DNA of 64,000 nucleotides, from NCBI GenBank assembly GCA_963920635.1, contig OY987301.1, forward strand, positions 10,694,501 through 10,758,500, read 5' to 3'. The stretch is from Pseudeuparius sepicola. Taxonomy: Eukaryota > Arthropoda > Insecta > Coleoptera > Anthribidae. The translations under genes and the position numbers were made by a program. Shown here in pieces: positions 56,116-64,000 of this stretch. The notes beneath the pieces are model-generated. The model was given only the letters and a program-made list of their open reading frames with translations, was not told where the DNA came from and searched no databases. Within the stretch, counting starts at the first letter, position 1. Each line of letters begins with the position of its first letter.

Positions 56116-56143
56116 GAGCAACTGGTCAGCAACCGCCGCAACC

Positions 56144-56962
56144 ATGTACCGGAGCGCCGTGCTGGTTCTCGTGTTCAGTTTGGCGGCTTCCTCGTCAACC
56201 ACCGATGGCGCGGGTGACCGCGGCGACTTCAAAAGGTCCCTATCGAAAACGTGCGAACACTCATCGTACTCGTTCGCGTGCTTCAAACAGGACCTAGTGC
56301 GGTGGATCGACAAACTCGACGAGGACGAGAACTACAGTGTGCTGCCCGGTGTCGTGTTAGTGCGCGAGAACAACACGGATACCGTGAACACCGCTCAGAT
56401 CGTGCGGGATCTCGCCAGGAGCTTCCCCGACGACCCGGAGGCCGGCCTGGACGCGACGCTCCTGAAGAAGGTCACCGGGTACCTCAACTCGCACTCCATC
56501 AAGCTGGACGTTTGGAACCGACGCGAGGATGAATCGGCGCGTGCGAGCGGCGGCGGCGGCGGCGGTTTGGGCTTGGGGGGCGGCGGCGGTTTGGGCGGCG
56601 GAGGCGGCGGCAAGGGGGGCGGCGGCGGCGGCGGCGGTCTCGGCTACCTTCTCGCCGCCGGCGCGATGATGAAGGGGACCCTGGGGGCGCTCGCCCTGGG
56701 TGCCGTAGCCGCGTTGGCGGGGAAAGCCCTGATGACCGGTTTGCTGGCGCTGGTCCTAGCCGGGTTGGCGGCGTTGAAGGGGATGCACGGCGGCGAAGGG
56801 AAAACGACGTACGAGGTGGTGGCCAAGCCGGTGTACACGCACTCGCAGTCGCACTCGATGTCGCACGAGGACTACGGCGGCCACGGCGGAGGTCACGGAT
56901 ATGGTAGGAGCTTCTCCATGCCCTTACCGTTGGGGCTGCAACCGGACTATAAGCCCGCCTAG
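56144..56962 (+). CDS. Osiris gene 9 (DUF1676, Gly-linker type)
   Basis: A single-exon gene of 272 residues. An ATG at 56066 lies upstream of the TATA box and cannot be used; the ATG at 56144 opens the signal peptide (about 1-19). C37 and C46; FKQDLVRWIDKLDE; VLPGVVLVREN with an N77-N-T-type stretch (N77-T-D is not a sequon, N76-N-T is); DPEAGLDATL, where Arg of the family motif is replaced by Gly; YLNSHSIKLDVW. It has the longest Gly linker of the cluster (about 136-165), punctuated by Leu. Hydrophobic segment about 166-214. It ends TYEVVAKPVYTHS, a His/Gly stretch and MPLPLGLQPDYKPA. A weak GT donor at 56904 is phase 1 and could join the orphan exon at 57122. AATAAA lies near 57014. Confidence 0.96.
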   Translation: MYRSAVLVLVFSLAASSSTTDGAGDRGDFKRSLSKTCEHSSYSFACFKQDLVRWIDKLDEDENYSVLPGVVLVRENNTDTVNTAQIVRDLARSFPDDPEAGLDATLLKKVTGYLNSHSIKLDVWNRREDESARASGGGGGGLGLGGGGGLGGGGGGKGGGGGGGGLGYLLAAGAMMKGTLGALALGAVAALAGKALMTGLLALVLAGLAALKGMHGGEGKTTYEVVAKPVYTHSQSHSMSHEDYGGHGGGHGYGRSFSMPLPLGLQPDYKPA

Positions 56963-57121
56963 TAAATTCCAGAAGACTCGATTAATTTATTGTTATTTAT
57001 TTGTTTGTTGTTTAATAAAAAATGTTTATTTATTTGTTTTCAAATGGGTGTAATGATTTGAAAACCTTGAAAATACTCCAAAAAAGAAACCCGCACAATA
57101 TCTAATAGTGTCTCTTTTTAG

Positions 57122-57300
57122 GACACTACTCGTACTCCTCATCGAAGGGTAGTGGATATTCATCGGAATACTCTGATTCCTACACCAATTATGAAGGTGT
57201 TGGACAAACTGGAATGGGCAGTTACTATGACAGTTATGGAAATGTTGTTGAAGGGACGAGAAGAAGAAAATACCTGACGATACCTCTTCTAAGGTCGTGA
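57122..57300 (+). CDS. Orphan Osiris-like terminal exon
   Basis: A 3' splice site (TGTCTCTTTTTAG, ending 57121) precedes a phase-1 open segment. After two bases it encodes 58 residues: HYSYSSSKGSGYSSEYSDSY, then a Tyr/Gly/Ser-rich part and VEGTRRRKYLTIPLLRS, with a stop at 57298-57300. The composition fits the tail of an Osiris protein. A MITE is inserted 30 bp after the stop. Beyond it, TTATTTATTATTTATG and AATAAA (58221-58226) look like the displaced 3' UTR. It may be an alternative last exon of gene 9 or the remnant of a lost gene; a second open frame in the same segment (TTRTPHRR...) is less convincing. Confidence 0.4.
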
Positions 57301-57330
57301 TGACGTTCTGTTCCAAAGTTCTTTTATAGA

Positions 57331-58165
57331 CCGGGAGATAGTGACAGATTTTTGGACGTGATTTTACTCAGTATGCCTTGCAAAGGGCATTATATAGTAC
57401 ATATTCTCATAATAATAAGGTATGAATCAGAGTGTCATCCTGGGTTCTTCATGTGAAAAACTGAGTTTTCAATTATTTCAAAAATATGCGTTTTGATATG
57501 ATTTTAGTCAGGCTGCCATGTGTTTTATAATGAAGTTCAAAATAGAAAATTCCTCGGAAAATTATAGAAATACCGTTAGGGTGTGTCCAAAGGGCTATTA
57601 TTGCCACGTGTATAGTAATAACTGAACAGGCTGCCAATGAGAAGTACGCAAGTTCTTGTTATGAAAATGCTGAAAAGAGGATGGCATACCTTTTGCGCAT
57701 GTCCAAGTACTGTTTAAATTGAATATTATTTAATCATTTAAACGAGTTATTCGATATAAAGTGTACTTGGACATGCGCAAACGGTATGCCATCTTTTCTT
57801 CAGCAGTTTCATAACAAGAACTTGCATACTTCTCATTGGCAGCCTGTTCAAAAACGTGGAAAAATTAATTATTAAAATACAAGTCCACGTGGCAATAATA
57901 GCCCTTTGGGCCCACGCTAACGGTATGCCTATAATTTTCCGAGAAATTTTCTATTTTGAAGTTCATTATAAAACACATGGCAGCCTGATTAAAATCATAT
58001 CAAAACGCATATTTTTCGAATAAATGAAAACTCATTTTTCCATATGAAGAACCCAGGATGACTCTCTGATTCATACCTTATTATTGTGAGAATATTCGCA
58101 ACATAGTGCCCTTTGAAAGGCATACTAAGTAAAATCACGTCCAAAAATCTGTCACTATCTCCCGG
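57331..58165. mobile_element. Long-arm foldback MITE (AGATAGTGACA termini)
   Basis: 835 bp. CCGGGAGATAGTGACAGATT on the left is the complement of the right end (AATCTGTCACTATCTCCCGG). Arms of about 390 bp pair almost throughout, including ATTATTGCCACGTG and CACGTGGCAATAATAG. The AGATAGTGACA core is shared with the element at 36545-37425. Confidence 0.8.
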
Positions 58166-60194
58166 CCTATTAGTGCAATATGTAGGCTATGTGCAATATT
58201 ATTTATTATTTATGACCTGCAATAAAATTAAATTTATTCATTTATCTTTGTGCTTACTACCTGATCGATCTTGTACAAAATCAGTTAGCCATGCAAGCGC
58301 CCGATCAGTTAGGTATAATATACCGTATTTTTACAAATAAATTAAATCCAAATTATTTGTGCCTTAGGCATGAACGATTAATCAAATTCATGTAAATCCC
58401 ACCCACCGTGAACACAGTTAGCCAGAAAGTACCCAAATTTAATATAGATGCATATATTTAAAGATATACAGGGTGGTACAAGATATAAGAGGCTCACACA
58501 AAATATAGTGGCTATTTTTTTTTACCGAAAAATCGATGGCAGGTGCAGCGTGCAGCCGGACATAATGAAATATGTCCATGGCCACCTACAGAAAATATGG
58601 CCAAAATAAAAAACTACTGAGTCGGTGTGCAACATTTCAGATCTCTATTTTGATTTTATTGTGAAAAAACGTAAAACGCCGGAAAATTAATTTATCAAAA
58701 ACGGTATATTTTTCCAAAACAGTCAAGAATAGTTTTTTCTGATAATAGATTAGGAAATTTAGTTAAAAAAGATTACATTTCTGGTGGCATACCATTTTTT
58801 AATAAACAAATATTAGGGTTGACCCCCGCGTCTCCGGTACTGGTGGAAGTAGACAGGCTAAATTATTTTTTTAACACTTTTTTAAACACTTTAACTTTAA
58901 CAATTTAAAATGTGTAAATGACATGACATGACATGACTCCTAAAGTTTTATCCATAAAAATTGGACCACCCTATATGCTAGGAAAGTAGGAACATCCTCT
59001 GGATCACCATCATTTTATTAATAAATACACAGCGCTATTGAAAAAAAGTGTTAAGTATGGGATAGTCAATGAGTATACAAAAATTGGGGGTACATGGGAA
59101 CTAGAAACAGCAGAGTCATGCCCTTAACAATTTGTCTTTGACCTAGAAATGAAAGAAATTACCAAAATAGGTGTTGAAAGATTGAAGGTGTCCAAGCGGT
59201 TAAATTTGCTGATCATTGGCATAAATATTGACCGACGAGGCGTGAAACAAACGCCGTCAAATCAGGAGCTGAACGCAAGAGATCGAGTAGAATAGATTAG
59301 AGATGGCTGTAGCGGATGGTAGATGATGCAAACTGAAATATAAAAAAAACTGACGTAGATCTAGAATATTTCTTTTTGATATGAAAGGAGGATATAATAA
59401 TGTACCTCGAAACCGTGAAATATTATTTTCGGGAGTAGATGCAAGTTTAAATATAATAATGATTAGAAAAAATATCTCAACTTTTTAAATATTTTTTTTT
59501 CTTATAATAAAAGAAACCAAAATATTTCGATACAATATCTAGATACAGTGTGACTGCATAAATTAAAATTATGAATTAACTTATTACTATACAATGTGTC
59601 CCCAGTTCAGGTTGTTTATATCTATCACAAAAAAGACAAAAGAAAACTATTTTCGAGAAAAAGTAATTTTTCATAAAAAATGGCTTGCCTCGGAACCTTG
59701 ATTTAGTATACAGGGTTTTCATAAATTAAAAAAAATGAAAGCGATGAAAACTAAATTACCAAAGTTCTTAAGTTTTACGTGGAGAAATAACAATACATTT
59801 TTTAACAAATAAAACAATAGAAAATATCTAATAAAATATCACTGTAACAAATTTGTACAATGTTAGTATAAGGTATTTGATGATGCTGAATGCGAATCTA
59901 AAATAAAAATTTATATAAAAAATTCGAAATAAATAAATAAATAAAAAAAATGTGAAAATAATTTTTTTGATAAATGAACCCCAATTTCAAGACTTCACTA
60001 TGCTATTGTTCGGTAGGTTTTTATTATCTGTTGCCACTCTGTATTTATGCCTTTGTTTGCTATAACATGAATTAGAACTTAACACATGATTATACGCTCA
60101 TGAGCACCGGCTTCCGTTATAATGAAAGTATAATCGAATAACTTTTTTCGGTTGCCGCATTCGGCAGCTCAAAATACACTTTCCTTGTCTGGCT
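58166..60194. other. Gene-free stretch before gene 10
   Basis: After the possible polyadenylation site at 58221 there is a degenerate CAGGGTGG-type element at about 58469-58982 (ends CAGGGTGGTACAA and TTGGACCACCCTA) and then AT-rich DNA without supported genes. Confidence 0.45.
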
Positions 60195-60314
60195 GCTCTA
60201 CTAAACACGTAATTATCATAACAAAAATAGTTAACAACATTTATGGTTGGTGATTTATTCAAGTGGCTATACTTCATATATAAATTCAGGAGGCGCTGAC
60301 TACTGAGCATCAAT
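60195..60314 (+). promoter_or_regulatory. Promoter of Osiris gene 10
   Basis: GCTCTACTAAAC (60195-60206), a variant of the shared box, precedes TATATAAA (60278-60285). TCAAT has its A at 60312, 34 nt after the first T of the TATA box. Confidence 0.5.
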
Positions 60315-60347
60315 CTTCTTTACGCACCTGACACACCAAGAACCAAC

Positions 60348-61073
60348 ATGTGGTGCAGAGCGACCTTGGTCGTCGTGCTGCTTTTAAACATTTACTCGGT
60401 GTCTTCTGAACCCTTGAAAAAATCCATTTTAAAGGACAATTGCGACTACTCTTTCTCGCCGAAATGCATCAAACTGGATCTCCTGAGGTGGCTGGACAAT
60501 GTGGCCGAAGAAGAATCGGTTAGTGTGCTTCCCGGTGTTGAGTTAGTGCGCGGAAACGACAGCACCGTGCCAACCACTGAAGAATTAGTGAAGGAAACGT
60601 CCAGAGTGTTTCCGAACGATCCGGAAGCGAGGCTAGACGCCGCCTTGTGGAAGAAAGCCTCCGGATTCGTCAACAGCCACTCGCTCAAAGTCAACTGGGA
60701 CGACTTCGGAGATGTGGGCACCGCCAGAGGCAGGGGAGGCGGCGGCGGAGGCAAAAAGGGAGGCGGCGGCGGCGGCGGACTTGGGTACCTTCTCGCAGCT
60801 GCGGCGGTCGCGAAGTCCACCCTCTTCGCCGTCGCCCTGAAAGGAATAGCGCTGATAGCCGGGAAGGCGTTGTTCGTTGGGGCCGCGGCCCTGCTGATCT
60901 CGGCCATCATCGGGTTGAAGTCTCTCACGAGTCACACTGGGGGACACACGACGCACGAGGTTATCACCAAGCCGATCGTTACGCATAGTGCCGATCATGG
61001 GTCGGGCTGGGGAAGGGTCTACAATGAAGTGCCGTTGCCGATGGGGTTGCAGCCAGGGTACAGGCCTGAATAA
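60348..61073 (+). CDS. Osiris gene 10 (DUF1676, Gly-linker type)
   Basis: A single-exon gene of 241 residues. Signal peptide about 1-20 (cut near VSS-EP); C32 and C40; IKLDLLRWLDN; VLPGVELVRGN with an N70-D-S sequon; DPEARLDAAL; NSHSLKVNW. The Gly linker (about 130-144) contains KK. The hydrophobic segment (about 145-193) includes LFAVALKGIALIAGKALF. The Tyr of the usual YEVV is replaced by His (THEVITKP). It ends NEVPLPMGLQPGYRPE. It is the most divergent of the GC-rich members. The 3' UTR has several TATTTATTTTATTTATTT-like elements and AATAAA near 61130. Confidence 0.95.
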   Translation: MWCRATLVVVLLLNIYSVSSEPLKKSILKDNCDYSFSPKCIKLDLLRWLDNVAEEESVSVLPGVELVRGNDSTVPTTEELVKETSRVFPNDPEARLDAALWKKASGFVNSHSLKVNWDDFGDVGTARGRGGGGGGKKGGGGGGGLGYLLAAAAVAKSTLFAVALKGIALIAGKALFVGAAALLISAIIGLKSLTSHTGGHTTHEVITKPIVTHSADHGSGWGRVYNEVPLPMGLQPGYRPE

Positions 61074-61260
61074 TGTACGAGTGCGATAAATTATATTATT
61101 TATTGGTATTTATTTTATTTATTTGTACAAATAAATTATTACGTGAAAATTTTTATTTATCCTAGATTGCAGATTGTAGATTTCTTGGGGGTCGTTTTTT
61201 TTTGCCCTTACGGCCTTTCTTCACTGCGACCTAATTAGATCTTTTGTGAATGACCCTGCT

Positions 61261-61530
61261 CTAATAAATTCCAAGGTCACCTAGGCTTTTGACGAAGCTT
61301 AGTATTTTCCTTGGGGCTAAGTTGCCAATTTCATTTGGATTTATATTGATCCTTTCGAAATATTTAAGTCTGTTTCGAATTAAGAGGGGACACTCACACA
61401 GTATGTGCTCGCTAGTCTCATCCCGTTCGTTGCAGAATCTGCATAGTCCATTGTCTGTTTTGCCCATTTTTTTAAGATGATATCTTAAAGGGCAGTGTCC
61501 AGTCAGGACACGTAATTTGTCAGGACACAT
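61261..61530 (-). pseudogene. Non-LTR retrotransposon ORF2 C-terminal fragment
   Basis: On the minus strand 89 codons read LTGHCPLRYHLKKMGKTDNG, then LCRFCNERDETSEHILCECP. This is the region after the RNase H-like part of Jockey/I-type LINE polyproteins, with its Cys/His zinc-knuckle-like pattern (CxxC, HxxxxC). No reverse transcriptase is attached, so it is a short truncated relic. Confidence 0.8.
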
Positions 61531-61618
61531 AATTTGTCTTATTTCTTTGGTCTACTTGTCTCTATTTATCAGTATTAAATTAAAATAGCAAAAAGTGTTC
61601 TGTATTCGAACAGATATA

Positions 61619-62352
61619 CAGTGTCTCCCAATTTGATACTTTACACCTCAGAAATATATGAAGGGCAAGGAAAACAAATGGTTTTTTTTTTGGAGTTCCA
61701 AGGGAGAGTATCTCATAGGCGGTGGTATTTGGATGGGGTAATTATTTCATGGCCTATACTATGATTTTTGAAAATAGCAAATTTTCAAGAAACCCCATTA
61801 GGGATTTTTTTTACGACAAAATGTTATTAAGAAAACTTGTTCAGAATGAAAAATTGAGTAGATTCGAAAATTTCAAAAAGCTAGGCCTACTTTGATTTTT
61901 AGATTTATATCCCACTTTCTTCTTAGAAAAGTGTCCTTTCTGGAGATTTCACGTCAAAAATTTATTTTTTTACGATGATCAAGTTTCCCTAATAATATTT
62001 TGACGTGAAAGTTCCAGAAAGGACACATTTTTAAGAAAAAAGTGGGAGAAAATGGCGAAAAAGCTAAAAATCAAAGTAGGCTTAGACTTTTGAAATTTTG
62101 CAATTCTACTCAGTTTTTCATTCTGAACAAGTTTTCTTTATAACATTTTGTCGTAAAAAAATCCCTAATAGGGTTTCTTGAAAATAAGCTATTTTAAAAA
62201 ATCATAGCAGGCCATGAAATAATTACCACATCCAAATACCACCGCCTATGAGATACTCTCCCTTGGTACTACCAATAAAAAAATAAAGACCATCTGTTTT
62301 CTTTGCCCTTCATATATTTCTGAGGTGTCCAGTATCAAATTGGGACACACTG
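61619..62352. mobile_element. Foldback MITE, CAGTGT/TA type
   Basis: It starts CAGTGTCTCCCAATTTGATA and ends with the near-complement (TATCAAATTGGGACACACTG). TA flanks both sides. Arms of about 300 bp pair (GAGAGTATCTCATAGGCGGT and its complement). Non-coding. Confidence 0.8.
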
Positions 62353-64000
62353 TATATTTACTATAGCATACAAATCGAGTCAGTTTTTAGTACAGGGAAG
62401 ATGTTAGCCTAAAAAAGTATAGCTATACAAATTTAAAAAAAATCAAAAAAATTATAATATACAGGCGATGTGGCACAGGTCCGGATTAAGGAAGATATTA
62501 TGGGCCCTTACTTTTAGTTTTACGACCATAACTGTTGAACCGATCAACCGATTTTCCGCAGATTTAACACAGGTTGTTAAAAATAGTTCCACATGACTTG
62601 ATTTATCATAGATTTCTGGTGGCTGCTAGAGGGCGCTAGTTACACATTCTTTGGAATTTTATCCGGATGAAGAACTTTTCAACACACAGTTTCTGTCGTA
62701 ATGAAACCTTATAAAAAGAAAACCGATGGTTTTTTTTTCCCTTCAAATTTGGTTATACGTAAGGAAGGTAAGGAACAAAAATGGGGCAATTCTGGACAGC
62801 TAAGTGGTGCTGAAAAAGAAATCAGCATCCATGGCCAACTTGTCGCGCAATTATAAAAAAAACTCAAATTGAGCAAAACTATGAATATCCGTGTGGAATG
62901 TTTATTTTAAGAGACATAGTTCCCCAATGTTAAATATCAAAATAAATCATTTGAAAAAAATGTCAATAAATTTAAAATATTAATTACCTAGGTAATTAAA
63001 TTTTGACGAGTGTTTGTAAGTATAATTACAAATGTTCGCGAAGAAGTAGCTAAATTCAATACGACATTATCAGCACAGTTGTTATCAGTTATTTCTGCTG
63101 ATTTTCCTAGAGAACAGACATGGTATTCAAATTAAAACCATAATTTAAATTAAAACAGTTTTTATCTAATATCTCGATCTCATAAACCATAAATAAAGCA
63201 AAATTGCAACATTATTTTATTATTATGATTTTACATATTCATTTTTCTCTGCGTCAGTGACGTTACCTAATAAAATATTAAAAATAGCCCTAATACAACA
63301 TTAGATATTTAAAAAATCATAACAGTAGGTATATAACAACAGTCCTTTTATTTAACTTAAAAATCGTAATACAGGGTGTACGAAAAATGCTTGGGGCATA
63401 TTTTAATGCCGGATCCTACGACACAAATTAACAAAATAGTTCATATTAACATGTGACATGTCAGCTCTTGGTTTAGGTTTTGTGAAAAATTCCAATAACT
63501 TTACAGGCCGTTATTTTAAATTCTTACATAAAGTTTTCAAAATGACGACCTTTCCGTTCGATACAAATCTAACATCTGGAAAAAAATTATTTTTTTATTT
63601 TTGTCTGAATGCAATTCTGTTATTTTTTTACTGTTTGCTCATTATAGGTAACTGTTCTAGCATCTAGCATGTTGGTATTATAAAATTTAAACTCTCCAGG
63701 TATAATAAACTATATACAACTAGTTGCTTTCCACTTTAGTAATGGCATCATTTTTCAATCTGACAGAAACCAACACTCTTCTTATACAGTACCTCTCATA
63801 AATCTCACTAATGTGCGGCTTCGCCATACCCAATAACGTAAACAAACCACAAGAGAAAATGCCGTCCATCCTGAAAAGGTATTACATCGCGCACGCCTCG
63901 TTTACTTGCTTTTTTTCAACGCTCGCTCCGGAACATACCTGATAAACGATCTTTACCAATATAGGTTTGTAGCGTTTCTTGTCACGGGTACTTTCATTTT
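62353..64000. other. Gene-free 3' end of the window
   Basis: AT-rich DNA. ACAGGGTGTACGAAAAATGC at about 63371 looks like another MITE end. The open frame at 63458-63667 has no supporting signal. Confidence 0.4.

Noticed and set aside
56066..56143. Upstream ATG of gene 9
   Set aside because: It lies before the TATA box; the ATG at 56144 gives the signal peptide and aligns with gene 8.
63458..63667. Open frame with a hydrophobic C-terminus
   Set aside because: Short, AT-driven composition and no supporting signals.

Overview
This window is nuclear DNA from an insect. It is strongly AT-rich, packed with transposon remnants, and carries ten head-to-tail, plus-strand genes of the Osiris family (DUF1676), which is restricted to insects. 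No single marker fixes the order; the dense, diverse DNA-transposon load would fit a beetle, but this is only a guess. Osiris genes normally sit in one conserved cluster (in Drosophila it coincides with the dosage-sensitive Triplo-lethal locus). They are expressed in short pulses in cuticle-secreting epithelia, and at least one member is needed for cuticular nanopores. The window appears to be a transposon-inflated part of that cluster.

Layout. 1-11.7 kb: no host protein gene; a dead mariner-like element, a tandem repeat, a tRNA-Ala-like gene, foldback elements and several tiny hairpin insertions that look like transposon excision scars. 11.8-25.9 kb: Osiris gene 1, whose first exon is separated from two short 3' exons by a 13.4-kb intron holding a dead Transib (RAG1-related) element, MITEs and a LINE tail. 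26.4-33.8 kb: genes 2-4, a tandem triplicate with homologous upstream blocks; gene 4 is a mosaic of genes 2 and 3. 34-40 kb: repeats, a solo LTR and one orphan candidate exon. 40.1-47.0 kb: genes 5, 6 (divergent) and 7 (one 74-bp intron). 47.8-49.3 kb: a 1.5-kb inverted-repeat element. 50.3-57.3 kb: genes 8 and 9, a second duplicated pair with a near-identical promoter-proximal block, separated by a 5S-like SINE, a foldback element and a hAT relic, followed by an orphan Osiris-like terminal exon. 60.3-61.1 kb: gene 10. The rest is repeats and a LINE fragment.

Protein plan. Each gene has a signal peptide, a Cys pair (usually C-x7-C), the DUF1676 core and a hydrophobic membrane segment. In genes 2-10 a glycine-rich linker joins core and membrane segment and a Tyr-Glu-(Val/Ile) motif follows. 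Eight of these nine end in a tail close to VPLPLGLQPGYKP; gene 6 lacks it. Gene 1 instead keeps a basic KLKK-type linker. Genes 2-10 have a TATA box 34-116 bp upstream of the ATG; in most an initiator-like A lies exactly 34 nt downstream. All detectable introns are phase 1 and most 3' UTRs carry UUAUUUAUUU elements. This fits a co-regulated array built for brief, strong transcription, though timing and function are inferred from the family, not seen here.
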